Origin: Amycolatopsis pretoriensis
GTDB lineage: Bacteria; Actinomycetota; Actinomycetes; Mycobacteriales; Pseudonocardiaceae
Assembly: GCF_900107925.1 (NCBI RefSeq)
Contig: NZ_FNUJ01000004.1
Location: 682,001-746,000 of the forward strand
Direction: 5' to 3'
Length of the DNA stretch: 64,000 nt
The first letter of the stretch is position 1, and every line of letters starts with the position of its first letter. Shown piece by piece: positions 1 through 8,725 of the stretch. The notes under the pieces are model-generated. The model was not told the DNA's origin, did no database searches, and saw only the letters and a list, made by a program, of their open reading frames with translations. A program made the translations under genes and the position numbers.

Positions 1-923
1 CCGGTCAGGGCGAGGAACACCTCGTCGAGGCTGGGCAGCCGCAGCGCCAGCTCGTCGGCGGTGATCCCGGCTTCGTCCAGCTTGCGGACCAAAGTGGACA
101 GCAGGACGGGGTCGTTGACCGGCGCGGTGAGCAGGCCGGTCGCGTCGTCGCGGCTCGGCCGGACGCCGGTGAGGTCGCCGAGGATCCGGTTGACGGCCTC
201 CATGTCGGACAGCTGGGTCGGCCGGACCTGCAGCGTCTGGCCGCCGACGCGGCGCTTGAGCTCGTCGGCGCGGCCGTCGGCGACGACGCGGCCGTGGTCG
301 AACACGGTGATCTTGTCGGCCAGCTGGTCGGCCTCTTCGAGGTACTGCGTGGTCAGCAGCACCGTCGCGCCCTCGGCGACGAGGGTGCGGACGACGTCCC
401 AGACTTCGTTGCGGGCGTGCGGGTCGAGTCCGGTGGTCGGTTCGTCGAGGTAGAGCACCTCGGGCCGGCCGACGAGGCTGGCGGCGAGGTCGATCCGCCG
501 CCGCATGCCGCCGGAGTAGGTCCGGACCGGCCGCTTGGCCGCCTTGGTCAGCTCGAACCGCTCGATCAGTTCGATCGCGCGGGCTTTGGACTGGGCGCGG
601 GAGTGGCCGTACAACCGTCCGATGAGGACGAGGTTCTCGATGCCGTTGAGGTCCTCGTCGACCGACGCGTACTGCCCGGTGAGCCCGATCAGGCTGCGGA
701 CCCGTACGGGGTCGGTGACGACGTCGAAGCCGCCGACGGTGGCTCTGCCGGCGTCCGGTTTCATCAGGGTGGCCAGGATCCGGACGGCGGTCGTCTTGCC
801 GGCGCCGTTCGGGCCGAGCACCCCCACGACCTGTCCGAACGGGACCTCGAGGTCCACCCCGTCCAGTGCCTTGGTGTCCCCGAAGTGTTTGACCAGGCCC
901 TCGGCCTGGATCGCGTGCGACAT
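1..923 (-). CDS. ABC transporter ATP-binding protein, DrrA-like (3' end beyond window)
   Basis: The reading frame runs from an ATG at 923 to the left edge without a stop, so about 307 residues are present and the C-terminal end is missing. It begins MSHAIQAEGLVKHFG and shows Walker A (GPNGAGKT), the ABC signature (YSGGMRRR), Walker B (LYLDEPTTGLDPHAR) and the switch histidine replaced by Gln in TTQYLEEAD. That last feature and the DUF4162-like tail are typical of the daunorubicin-resistance (DrrA) family, which energises export of drugs or natural products with a separate membrane subunit. The permease gene should lie to the left, outside the window. Substrate unknown. An AGGAGG-type site lies just upstream of the ATG. 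Confidence 0.88.
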   Translation of the reverse strand, partial: MSHAIQAEGLVKHFGDTKALDGVDLEVPFGQVVGVLGPNGAGKTTAVRILATLMKPDAGRATVGGFDVVTDPVRVRSLIGLTGQYASVDEDLNGIENLVLIGRLYGHSRAQSKARAIELIERFELTKAAKRPVRTYSGGMRRRIDLAASLVGRPEVLYLDEPTTGLDPHARNEVWDVVRTLVAEGATVLLTTQYLEEADQLADKITVFDHGRVVADGRADELKRRVGGQTLQVRPTQLSDMEAVNRILGDLTGVRPSRDDATGLLTAPVNDPVLLSTLVRKLDEAGITADELALRLPSLDEVFLALT

Positions 924-1084
924 GGGCGTCCTCCTTCACTGTCGCGTTCTGGGGACACTTTGACCGGACGCGCTGGCAGCACGCGCACAGCGCGCTGGCA
1001 GGCGCTGGCAGCCGCTGGTGGAGATCTTGTGGAGGAGTTGTCGGTGCTCGGGCCGCGCCGCGGTGGGCTCGGCATACTCGGCAC

Positions 1085-2044
1085 ATGACCGTTGCGGAAG
1101 AGACGCGCGTCCGGCGGAAGAAACCGCTGGTCACGGCCCTGTTGGTGGTGCCGCTGGTGCCGCTGGCCGGACTGGCCGCGCTGCGCCTGATCGGCTACGA
1201 CGGCGACTGGTACACGCTGGTCGCGTTGTCGCTGACGCCGTTCGTGGCGGTCGCGGGCCTGCTGCTCGGCGGGCTGGCGCTGGCCTTGCGGCGCTGGTGG
1301 GTCGGCGGGATCGCGCTGGTGCTGACGATCGCGCTGGCCGTCCTGGTCGTGCCGCGGCTGTCGGCGAGCGATCAGCGCGAAGTGCACGGGAAGACACTGC
1401 GCGTGCTCGCCTCGAACCTGCTCTACGGCCAGGCGGACCCGAAGGCCGTCGTCGATCTGGTGCGTGAGCAGCGCATCGACGTGCTGAACCTGGTCGAAAT
1501 GACGCCGCGGGTGGTCGACGGGCTGACCGCCGCCGGGCTGTTCCAGCTGCTGCCTTACCGGGTGCTGCACCCCGCGCCGGGCGCGTTCGGTTCGGGGATC
1601 GTGTCGCGCTTCCCGCTGAAGGAGGTCAACCTGACGGGTGATTCGGCGGCCAAGCAGCCGGGCGCGCAGGCCGACCTCGGCGACGGCGTGGTGGCGGAGA
1701 TCGTCGCCGTCCACCCGATCTCCCCGGACGTCGACACGCGGGCGTGGGAGCGCGAGATCAAGGACTTGTCCCGCGCGGCGGGCGAGCACGGCCTGCGCAT
1801 CCTGGCGGGCGACTTCAACGCGACGCTCGATCACGCGGCGTTCCGCACGGTGCTCTCCCGCGGCTACAACGACGCGGCGGAGGAGCGCGGCGCGGGGTTG
1901 ACGCCGACGTGGCCGTCGTCGTCCCCGGTGGTGACGATCGACCACGTGGTGGTCGACAACCGGGCGGCGGTCCAGGACTACCGCGTGTTCGACGTGGCGG
2001 GCAGCGACCACCGGGCGGTGTTCGCCGAAGTCAGGTTGCCGTGA
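1085..2044 (+). CDS. Membrane-anchored endonuclease/exonuclease/phosphatase family protein
   Basis: A 319-residue protein with three hydrophobic segments in the first 100 residues (about 15-35, 43-66 and 71-90), followed by an EEP (DNase I-like) domain. Family motifs visible are SNLL near 110, the metal-binding Glu in NLVEMT near 138, GDFNAT near 240, and the terminal IDHVVVD and SDHRAVF segments. The domain should sit outside the membrane and hydrolyse a phosphoester, either nucleic acid, phosphoinositide or another substrate; the sequence does not say which. The last 14 bases overlap the convergent sirtuin gene. Confidence 0.85.
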   Translation: MTVAEETRVRRKKPLVTALLVVPLVPLAGLAALRLIGYDGDWYTLVALSLTPFVAVAGLLLGGLALALRRWWVGGIALVLTIALAVLVVPRLSASDQREVHGKTLRVLASNLLYGQADPKAVVDLVREQRIDVLNLVEMTPRVVDGLTAAGLFQLLPYRVLHPAPGAFGSGIVSRFPLKEVNLTGDSAAKQPGAQADLGDGVVAEIVAVHPISPDVDTRAWEREIKDLSRAAGEHGLRILAGDFNATLDHAAFRTVLSRGYNDAAEERGAGLTPTWPSSSPVVTIDHVVVDNRAAVQDYRVFDVAGSDHRAVFAEVRLP

Positions 2045-2828
2045 CGAGGGCTCGCAGCGTTTCCAGGGCGCCGGCCGGGATCGAGACGCCTCGGTTGTGG
2101 CGGATCTCCGGCTCTCGCGGGTTGATGCGGATCAGCGCGCCGGTCGCCGCGCTGGCCAGTTCGCTGTAGCGGCGGACCGTCGGGACCGCCTGGCCCGCGC
2201 CGAGTTCCACCACCACGAGGTCACGCGCGGTCCGGCGCCACGCCGTCAGCTCGTCGAGCTGGGCCTGGCTGCGGTCCGGGACCCAGTCGAAGTCCCCGAA
2301 CATCAGGATGTTGGGCCGCGCGAGCCCGCCGCACCGCGGGCACGACGGCAGTGGCGGCACCGCGCGCATGGTGTCTTCGTCGATGGCGACTTCGACGTCG
2401 GTGGGCCAGATGTCGTCGGAACAGCGGTTGAGGCACTGCAGGTGGTGGATCGAGCCGTGCGCCTCGGCGACGTGCTCGAAACCCGCCTTCTGGAACTGTC
2501 TGTCCACATTGGACGTGAACACGCGCACGGACGGCGCGAAGCCGAGCAGTAACCGGAAACCTTCGTGGGGCACGGTTTTCCGGTACAGGTCGAGCCGGTG
2601 GCCGTAGAAACCCCAGGCCAGCTCGGGGTCGTCGGCGAAGTGGCGCGGGTCGGCCAGCTCCTCGAACCGCAGCCCGAGCCGGGCGTACGGCGGGTAGGCG
2701 CGCCAAAACCCTTCGCCGCCGCGGAAGTCCGGCAGCCCGGAGTCGACGCCCATCCCGGCGCCGGCGCAGATCAGCAGCGCGCCGGCGCCGTTCAGGAGCT
2801 CCGCGGCCCGTTCAAGGGCGTCACTCAC
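2031..2828 (-). CDS. Sir2-family NAD-dependent protein deacylase
   Basis: A 265-residue sirtuin. The NAD-binding signature reads GAGMGVDSGLPDFRG, with Met where most sirtuins have Ile or Leu and Gly in place of the usual Ser. The TSNVDRQF segment and catalytic His in EAHGSIHHLQC follow. A zinc-binding set is formed by CLNRC and CPRCGG, and the C-terminal NAD contacts by ELGAGQAVP and IRINPRE. I chose the GTG at 2828 because it overlaps the stop of mhuD (GTGA-type overlap), indicating translational coupling; an earlier in-frame start at 2873 lies inside mhuD. Substrate proteins unknown. Confidence 0.88.
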   Translation of the reverse strand: MSDALERAAELLNGAGALLICAGAGMGVDSGLPDFRGGEGFWRAYPPYARLGLRFEELADPRHFADDPELAWGFYGHRLDLYRKTVPHEGFRLLLGFAPSVRVFTSNVDRQFQKAGFEHVAEAHGSIHHLQCLNRCSDDIWPTDVEVAIDEDTMRAVPPLPSCPRCGGLARPNILMFGDFDWVPDRSQAQLDELTAWRRTARDLVVVELGAGQAVPTVRRYSELASAATGALIRINPREPEIRHNRGVSIPAGALETLRALVTAT

Positions 2829-3132
2829 CCGGCTTCGAACCGAGAACGACCTCGAATTCCAGCAGGTTGGCACCGGTGGACACGGGCTTGGCGCGCTCGC
2901 CGGAGTGCGCCGCCGCGGCCGGGCCGCCCTTGGCCCACGCCTGGTAGGCCTCTTCGGTGTCCCACTTGGTGTAGACGAAGTAGCGCGTCTCGCCGGACAC
3001 CGGGCGCAGCAGTTCGAAGCCGAGGAAGCCGGGCTGCTGGTCGACGGAGTGCATCCGCGCGGCGAACCGCTTCTCCAGCTCGGGGCCGGCGCCTTCGGGA
3101 ACCTCGATCGCGTTGATCTTCACGACACTCAT
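2821..3132 (-). CDS. mhuD: MhuD-type heme-degrading monooxygenase
   Basis: The 103-residue protein closely matches M. tuberculosis MhuD (Rv3592) from memory: MSVVKINAIEVP, PGFLGFELLRPV, then GANLLEFEVVL near the C-terminus. MhuD is an IsdG-fold enzyme that opens heme to release iron without free carbon monoxide. The residues implicated in catalysis are present: Asn7, Trp66 and a His at 76, displaced by one residue by a small insertion relative to His75 of MhuD. It is the middle gene of a likely operon: 17 bases after the zinc-ribbon gene and overlapping the sirtuin start. Confidence 0.9.
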   Translation of the reverse strand: MSVVKINAIEVPEGAGPELEKRFAARMHSVDQQPGFLGFELLRPVSGETRYFVYTKWDTEEAYQAWAKGGPAAAAHSGERAKPVSTGANLLEFEVVLGSKPGE

Positions 3133-3149
3133 GAGCCCAGCGTACGGAT

Positions 3150-3623
3150 TCAGTCGTCCGGGCGTTCCGCGCGGGACCGCGTGAAGACCGACGGCAGCCT
3201 CCGCAGGACGTCGCCCATGAGCTTGACGAAGTTCCGCTCGGCGAGCCGGTCGTCGGCGCGCAGCTGGAACGCGCCGACGACGGTGACCAGCAGGACGGCA
3301 CCGATGACCACGACCGGCAGGGCCCAGAGCGCGAGGACGCGGCCGGCCACCAGCAGCAGGGCGACCACGACGACCACGACCGTCAGGTAGAACAGGCCGG
3401 AGAACCACGGCGACCGCAACCGCCGGGCTTCACGCCGCTCGAACGCGCTCGCCGACAGCTGCCGCGACACCGCCTCCACTTCGGTGGCGTCCCGGCCGAC
3501 GACGTGGATCCGCGTCGCGCCCCGCGGGGTGATCGAGATGGTGACGCCGCACTGGGGGCAGATCCCGATTCCCGGCTCGGCAGGAGTACGGCAGTGCGGG
3601 CAGACCACCTCGTCTTCGGCCAT
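3150..3623 (-). CDS. Zinc-ribbon membrane protein of unknown function
   Basis: A 157-residue protein with an N-terminal zinc ribbon formed by two Cys pairs (CPHC at about 8-11 and CPQC at about 22-25), a charged linker, and two adjacent hydrophobic segments at about 75-97 and 99-118, ending in a basic tail. It is the first gene of the apparent operon with mhuD and sir2. The ribbon may bind nucleic acid or a protein near the inner membrane face. No family name can be given with confidence. Confidence 0.7.
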   Translation of the reverse strand: MAEDEVVCPHCRTPAEPGIGICPQCGVTISITPRGATRIHVVGRDATEVEAVSRQLSASAFERREARRLRSPWFSGLFYLTVVVVVVALLLVAGRVLALWALPVVVIGAVLLVTVVGAFQLRADDRLAERNFVKLMGDVLRRLPSVFTRSRAERPDD

Positions 3624-3665
3624 CGCTCCATCATGGCGACTTCGCGACGGCAGGTGAAGAGGCGC

Positions 3666-5072
3666 TCAGCTGCGCAGTGAACCCGGGAACAGATCGGCGT
3701 CCGCGGGGAGCTTCGTCCCCCGGAACCACTCGTCGAAGAACGCTTTCAAATTCTGCCCGCTCACCGAAGAAGCCATCTTCTCGAAGTCGGCCCACGAAGC
3801 GTTCCCATGGCGGTACCGCGCCGGCCAGTCGTGCAAAAGCCGGTCGAACGCCGGGTCGCCGATCTGCCTTCGCAACGCGTGCAGCGCCAGAATCCCCTTG
3901 TTGTACACGCCCTCGAACTCGTGGCCCTGGCCCATGCCGACCAGCTTCTGGCCCCAGAAATCCGTGCTGCCCCGGGTGATCTCGATCGCCGCGCGGTAGC
4001 GGTCGTCGAGGCTCTGGCCCTCGCGCTCGGCCCACAGCCACTGCGCGTACGACGCGAAACACTCGTTCAGGCAAATATCCGACCAATTCCGGAGCGACAC
4101 CGAGTCGCCGAACCACTCGTGCGCGTTCTCGTGGACCAGCGTCGGCAGGTCCGCCCACTTCGCGTACGTCGGCCGGGTCTGTGTCTCCAACGAGAACCGG
4201 ACGTCCTCGTTCAAGAAGATCCCGCCCGCCGCCGACTGCGGGTACGGGCCGAACTTGCTCTTCAGGAAGCCGAGCACTTCCGGGAGGCGGTCGCCGATCG
4301 CGCGGCGGCTTTCCGCTCCCGGCGAGTACGCCGAGACCACCGGGGTGCCGTCCGGCAATGTCGACCTGTCGACACTGAACTTGCCGATCGCGATCGTCGT
4401 CAGGTAGCTCGCCACCGGGTTCGGCTCGGTCCACGTCCCGGGCGGGCCTTCTCGGCCGTTCGAAATCACCGTCCAGCCGGGCGGGACGTGCGCGGTCAGC
4501 GTGAACGTCGCCTTGTCGCGCGGGGTTTCGTTCACCGGGTACCAGAACGCCGCCGAGTGCGGCTCGCCGACCATGTACGCGCCGCCGTCGGCCGAGTGCT
4601 GCCAGCCGTTCTCGCTGCCGCCGTCGTGCGGGGTCTTGGCCGGGTCGCCGCCGTAGCGCACCCGCGTGCGGAACGTCGTCCCCGCGCGGATCGGCGACGC
4701 CGGCGTGACGACCAGCTCGAACGCCTTCTCGCGGGTGAAGTGCGCCGGCTGCCCGTCGACTTCGACACCGTGGACGTCCAGTCCGCGCAGGTCGAGGTCG
4801 AACCGGCTGAGGTCCTGGGTGGCCTTCGCGGTGACCGTCGTGTCGCCGTCGAGGTGGCCGCTCGGCGGGTCGTACGTCACGCCCACCTGGTAGCCGAGAG
4901 CGTCGTAACCGCCGTTGCCGTCGTCCGGGTAATACGGATCACCGGCGCCGGCGGCCCCCGGAAGCGGGTGCATGGGCGGCGGCGGTGGCGGCGCCGTGAC
5001 GGCGTCACCGCTGCACGCCGCGGCGAGAACCACCGCGGCGCAGACGGCGAGGGCAGCGAGTCGGCGGCGCAT
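3666..5072 (-). CDS. M1-family metallopeptidase lipoprotein
   Basis: A 468-residue zinc aminopeptidase-like protein. A lipoprotein signal peptide ends in LAAACSG, so the mature protein should be anchored outside the membrane. The zinc site is HENAHEWFG at about 314-322, with the downstream ligand Glu in LNECFA about 19 residues later, the M1 arrangement. The usual GAMEN exopeptidase motif is replaced by a region reading NEDVRFSLETQ, so aminopeptidase specificity is uncertain. Length is about half that of full M1 enzymes; the C-terminal helical domain is missing, as in other short actinobacterial members. An alternative ATG lies at 5084. The gene is divergent from the next hydrolase with almost no gap. 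Confidence 0.85.
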   Translation of the reverse strand: MRRRLAALAVCAAVVLAAACSGDAVTAPPPPPPMHPLPGAAGAGDPYYPDDGNGGYDALGYQVGVTYDPPSGHLDGDTTVTAKATQDLSRFDLDLRGLDVHGVEVDGQPAHFTREKAFELVVTPASPIRAGTTFRTRVRYGGDPAKTPHDGGSENGWQHSADGGAYMVGEPHSAAFWYPVNETPRDKATFTLTAHVPPGWTVISNGREGPPGTWTEPNPVASYLTTIAIGKFSVDRSTLPDGTPVVSAYSPGAESRRAIGDRLPEVLGFLKSKFGPYPQSAAGGIFLNEDVRFSLETQTRPTYAKWADLPTLVHENAHEWFGDSVSLRNWSDICLNECFASYAQWLWAEREGQSLDDRYRAAIEITRGSTDFWGQKLVGMGQGHEFEGVYNKGILALHALRRQIGDPAFDRLLHDWPARYRHGNASWADFEKMASSVSGQNLKAFFDEWFRGTKLPADADLFPGSLRS

Positions 5073-5086
5073 ACGAACCACCATAG

Positions 5087-5887
5087 GTGATGGAAAGCGA
5101 TCACTCGGTCACAGTCCGCACCAGCCATTATGGTGACCGCGTGCTCTGTTTCGGCGGCACCGGCGTGCCGATCGTCCTGCTCCACGGACTGATGGGCCGC
5201 GCGCGCACGTGGTCGCGGGTCGCGGAGTGGCTCCGGCCCTACGGCGCGGTCTACGGCCTCGACGCGCGCGGACACGGCAGCGCGCCGCGCGTCGGCCCCT
5301 GGACCACCGAACGGTTCACCGACGACGTCGCCGCCGCCCTGCGGTCGCTCGACGCCGGGCCGGCCGTGCTCATCGGGCACTCGATGGGCGGCCTGCACGC
5401 GTGGACGACCGCCGCGAAGCACCCGGAGCTGGTGCGCGCGGTCGTCTCCGAGGACTTCGCGCCGGACCAGCGCGGCCGGACCGTCGAGACGTGGCGCGGG
5501 TACTTCGAGAGCTGGCCGGTGCCGTTCGAGTCACTCGGCCACGTCCGCGAGTTCTTCGGCGACGCGGGCGAGTACTTCGCCGACTGCGTCGAGGAGCGTT
5601 CCGATGGGTTTCACCTGGTCGCCGACCTCGAAGACCTGTACGTCATCGCCGCCGAGTGGGGCCGGCGGGACTACTGGGACGTCGTCGACGCGATCCGCTG
5701 CCCGCTGCTGCTGGTCGAGGGCGAGCACACGGCGATGCCGCCCGGCCAGCAGGCCGAAGTCGCGACGCGGGTCGAGGGCGCGAAGCACGTCGTGGTCCCG
5801 GGCTCGGCCCACCTGCCCCACGACGAAGCCCCGGAGATCTACCGGGGTGCCGTGGAAGCCTTCCTGAGCCAGGTCCTCAAGCGCTAG
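5087..5887 (+). CDS. Alpha/beta-fold hydrolase
   Basis: A 266-residue alpha/beta hydrolase with an oxyanion-loop HGLMGRA, the nucleophile elbow GHSMGG and a catalytic His in SAHLPHDE near the C-terminus; the acid is probably in the LLVEGEH strand. Substrate unknown. The start is uncertain: GTG 5087 and ATG 5090 lie only 14 bases from the divergent peptidase start and have no clear ribosome site. Transcripts may be leaderless, or the true start may be an internal GTG up to about 5141. The 3' end overlaps the convergent amidase by 11 bases. Confidence 0.82.
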   Translation: MMESDHSVTVRTSHYGDRVLCFGGTGVPIVLLHGLMGRARTWSRVAEWLRPYGAVYGLDARGHGSAPRVGPWTTERFTDDVAAALRSLDAGPAVLIGHSMGGLHAWTTAAKHPELVRAVVSEDFAPDQRGRTVETWRGYFESWPVPFESLGHVREFFGDAGEYFADCVEERSDGFHLVADLEDLYVIAAEWGRRDYWDVVDAIRCPLLLVEGEHTAMPPGQQAEVATRVEGAKHVVVPGSAHLPHDEAPEIYRGAVEAFLSQVLKR

Positions 5888-6833
5888 CGAGGTCCGCCCG
5901 CCAAGCCGCTGTCGAGCGATCGGAGGGGACGATCAGCGGCCAGACGTCCGCGCCGAGGAAGCCGGTCTCGTCGGTCACCCTGGTCGCGGTGCATGTGTGG
6001 CGCGGCAACCCGGCCTGAACGGACAAAGCGGCCACGGCGTCCTTTGTGGACTTACCGAACACCCCGTCGGTCGGCACGTCGTATCCGTACGCGCGCAGGA
6101 ACCGCTGGGCCTGCTGAACCTGACGGCCCGTGTCGCCCGGCTTCAGCAGCGGCCACTCGGCTTCGGCGCGCGCCACCGAGACGCCGAGGACGCGGCCGAC
6201 GGCCGTCCGCAGCTCGGGCAGCCGGTTGTAGAGCACCGTGCCGGGGCACTCGGTCGAGTTGAAGTCGCGGTGGCCCTTGATGAATTCGGGCGAGATGCCG
6301 TATTGGTGCGCGATGTAGGTGACCAGGTTCACCAGCGAGTCCCAGAGCGCCTGCGGTACGTCGACCGTGCTGTAGAGGCCCTCGTTCTCGATGCCGATGA
6401 CCTCGCTGTTGTGGTTGCCGACGTTCGCGCCCTGGACGTGCTGCGTGCCGCCGCGCAGGATCTCCAGGCTGCGGTGCCTGCCCTCGGTGACGAACCCGCC
6501 GCGGCTGTTCGTGAACTGCTGGCCGCTGTCGATCCAGCCGTTCTTGTCCATGTGCAGGTTCTGGATGTACCTCGCGACGTAGAAGGCGCGCGCCAGCGAG
6601 AAGTCGTTGTTCATCGGCGGATCGACCGCGTGGTGCACGACGATGTAGGTCGGCTTGTGGTTCTCCACCACGATCGGCCCGCTGGCGGGCCGCGCGCCCC
6701 ACTCGGCGCACCCGTGGATGGTCGGTGTCGGTACCGCCGCCGACGCCGTCCCGGTGGTCGTCATCCCCAGTGCGCCGGCCGCGGTCGCGGTCACCCCCGC
6801 TTTGAAGAGGGTCCGGCGGTCAACAGTGACCAT
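5877..6833 (-). CDS. Tat-exported peptidoglycan-recognition amidase
   Basis: A 318-residue protein beginning with a twin-arginine signal (DRRTLFKAG followed by a hydrophobic Ala/Gly stretch and ASA). The N-acetylmuramoyl-L-alanine amidase (PGRP/Amidase_2) domain follows: zinc ligands in VVHHAV and KGHRDFNSTECPG, with IGIENEG between. A peptidoglycan-binding domain 1 is seen near the end (LKPGDTGRQVQQAQ, then DGVFGKST). It should cleave the lactyl-amide bond in cell-wall peptidoglycan outside the cell. The gene is monocistronic between two convergent or unrelated neighbours. Confidence 0.9.
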   Translation of the reverse strand: MVTVDRRTLFKAGVTATAAGALGMTTTGTASAAVPTPTIHGCAEWGARPASGPIVVENHKPTYIVVHHAVDPPMNNDFSLARAFYVARYIQNLHMDKNGWIDSGQQFTNSRGGFVTEGRHRSLEILRGGTQHVQGANVGNHNSEVIGIENEGLYSTVDVPQALWDSLVNLVTYIAHQYGISPEFIKGHRDFNSTECPGTVLYNRLPELRTAVGRVLGVSVARAEAEWPLLKPGDTGRQVQQAQRFLRAYGYDVPTDGVFGKSTKDAVAALSVQAGLPRHTCTATRVTDETGFLGADVWPLIVPSDRSTAAWRADLASA

Positions 6834-6895
6834 GCGGGAAAGGTAGCCCCGAAGCGCGCCTATGACAACTATTGACCAACTTTTGTCGTAGCGCG

Positions 6896-7771
6896 TTAGT
6901 GTTCGCCCGGCAGTGCGAAGAGACCGCCGCTGGTCTGCTCCAGGAGCCCGTCGACGAGCAGGGAGTCCAGGCAGCGGTCACGCTGACCGCCGTCGTGCCA
7001 CACCAGGTCGAGCCGCGCCTTCTCGACGGGGCCCTCGCTGCCGCGCAGGACGTCCAGCAGCAGGCCGCGGACCTGCCGGTCGGTGCCGGCGAACTTCTGC
7101 ACGGGCTTGGCCGGGCCGGCGTACTCCGGTTTCCCGGCGAGCTGCCACGCGCATTCGTCGTAGATCGGGCAGTCCGCGCACCGCGGCGACCGCGCGGTGC
7201 AGATCAGCGCGCCGAGCTCCATGATCGCCGCGGAGAAGCGGGCGGCGGGCGCGTCTTCGGCAGGCAGCAGCGCCTCGACGTCGTTCATGTCCCGGGTGTT
7301 CGACGCGGGCCCGGCGTCCCCGGCGCCGTGCACGGCCCGTGCGACGACCCGCCGCACGTTGGTGTCGACGACGGGCGCACGCAGGCCGTAGGCGAACGCG
7401 GCGACGGCCCGCGCGGTGTAGGCGCCGATCCCGGGCAGCGCGAGCAGGGTGTCCACATCGGACGGAACGACGTCCCCGTGGTCCCGCGCGATGACACCGG
7501 CGGCTTCGTGCAGCCGCAGCGCGCGGCGCGGGTAGCCGAGCTTGCCCCAGGCCCGCACGACCTCGCCCTGGCTCGACGCGGCCAGCGCCGAGGGCACCGG
7601 CCAGCGCGCCATCCACTCGTGCCAGATCGGCTGCACGCGGGCGACGGGGGTCTGCTGCAGCATGATCTCGCTGACGAGCACGCCCCACGCCGAGCACTCC
7701 GGCTCGCGCCAGGGCAGGTCCCGGCCGTGCGTGGAGAACCAGTCGAGCAGTACGTCAGCGTCCACAGCCAC
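6896..7771 (-). CDS. mutY: A/G-specific adenine DNA glycosylase MutY
   Basis: A 291-residue MutY, which removes adenine mispaired with 8-oxoguanine. Key features: SEIMLQQT with catalytic Glu35, the helix-hairpin-helix LPGIGAYTA at about 112-120, catalytic Asp136 in VVDTNVRR, and a [4Fe-4S] motif with Cys191, 198, 201 and 207 (C-x6-C-x2-C-x5-C). The C-terminal Nudix-like domain is short, as in other actinobacterial MutY proteins. It ends the operon carbonic anhydrase-glycosyltransferase-mutY, beginning 9 bases after the glycosyltransferase stop. Confidence 0.95.
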   Translation of the reverse strand: MAVDADVLLDWFSTHGRDLPWREPECSAWGVLVSEIMLQQTPVARVQPIWHEWMARWPVPSALAASSQGEVVRAWGKLGYPRRALRLHEAAGVIARDHGDVVPSDVDTLLALPGIGAYTARAVAAFAYGLRAPVVDTNVRRVVARAVHGAGDAGPASNTRDMNDVEALLPAEDAPAARFSAAIMELGALICTARSPRCADCPIYDECAWQLAGKPEYAGPAKPVQKFAGTDRQVRGLLLDVLRGSEGPVEKARLDLVWHDGGQRDRCLDSLLVDGLLEQTSGGLFALPGEH

Positions 7772-7780
7772 GCCGGGAGG

Positions 7781-8722
7781 CTACTTCGCGTGCTTCGGCA
7801 GCTCGCGAGCGACCTCGTCCGGTGACGGCATCGCAGCGATCTCCGCGGCGACCGCCTGGGCCGCCTCACGGCACGAGTACGCCTTCCGGGCCTGCTCGGC
7901 GACGGCGTCCGCGCTCAGCTCGCCGGGCAGCAGCCGCACCCCGGCACCCACGGCGACCAGGGCCTCGGCGTTGGCGAACTGGTCAGCCCCCTGCGGCAGG
8001 ACCAGCTGCGGGACACCCGCGGCCAACGCGCTCAGCGTGGTGCCGCTGCCGCCGTGGTGGACGACCAATTCCGCCTGTGCGATCGCCGCCGCTTGCGGGA
8101 TCCAGGCCCGGGCCGTCACGTGGGCCGGCTGCGCCCGGAGGGGCACCCCGCCCGTGGCCACCACGATGGGCGTGCCGAGCGCGGCCAGCCCCTCGATCGC
8201 CGTCTCGAGCACCTCAGGGGTGCCGAACGCCGTGCCGAGCGTCAGGTAGATCAGCGGCCCCCGGAAGTCTCCCGGCTCGGCGAACGGCACCGGGCGCAGC
8301 GCGATCCGGTCCGCGGTCGCGAGGAAGTCCTTGTCCTGCAATGACGGCGGGCAGATGTCCAGGTGCGTCTCGCCGGCCGGGCGCACGAGCCCGATCCCGT
8401 CGGGGAACAGCCGGCCGAAGCCGTGCCACAACGCCGGGATCCCGGCCCGCTCCGCGGCGACAGCCACCTCCGGGACGCCCCACCCGTGCACGACCAGGTC
8501 CGGCCGCAGCCGCTTCAGGTCCGGCTCGAGGTCCTCGGCGTAGATCTCGTAGAACGAGTCCGCGGGCCGGAACGGGTTCAACCCGAGCCGGTCCAGCGGG
8601 GCGTGGACGTGCTCACCCGCGGCGAAGTGCACTTCGTGCCCGACGTCCCGCGCCGCGACTGCGAGCGGGACCATCGGGTACGTGTGACCGGCCGAAGCGA
8701 GGCCGGCGAAGAGGACGCGCAA
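7781..8722 (-). CDS. GT1-family (MGT-type) glycosyltransferase, short
   Basis: A 313-residue protein with the GT-B fold features of the macrolide-glycosyltransferase family: N-terminal FAGLASAGHTYPMVPLA and the C-terminal nucleotide-sugar signature HHGGSGTTLSALAAGVPQ followed by PQGADQFANA. Most relatives have about 380-420 residues; the shortening is in the middle, in the acceptor-binding part. It starts 3 bases after the carbonic anhydrase stop, so the two are co-translated. Acceptor and sugar donor cannot be deduced. Confidence 0.85.
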   Translation of the reverse strand: MRVLFAGLASAGHTYPMVPLAVAARDVGHEVHFAAGEHVHAPLDRLGLNPFRPADSFYEIYAEDLEPDLKRLRPDLVVHGWGVPEVAVAAERAGIPALWHGFGRLFPDGIGLVRPAGETHLDICPPSLQDKDFLATADRIALRPVPFAEPGDFRGPLIYLTLGTAFGTPEVLETAIEGLAALGTPIVVATGGVPLRAQPAHVTARAWIPQAAAIAQAELVVHHGGSGTTLSALAAGVPQLVLPQGADQFANAEALVAVGAGVRLLPGELSADAVAEQARKAYSCREAAQAVAAEIAAMPSPDEVARELPKHAK

Positions 8723-8725
8723 GGC

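Noticed and set aside
764..2011. 415-residue minus-strand ORF opposite the EEP gene
   Set aside because: Antisense to a clear EEP protein, Arg/His-rich and without family features; a GC-frame shadow. Only its right end overlaps the ABC gene, in another frame.
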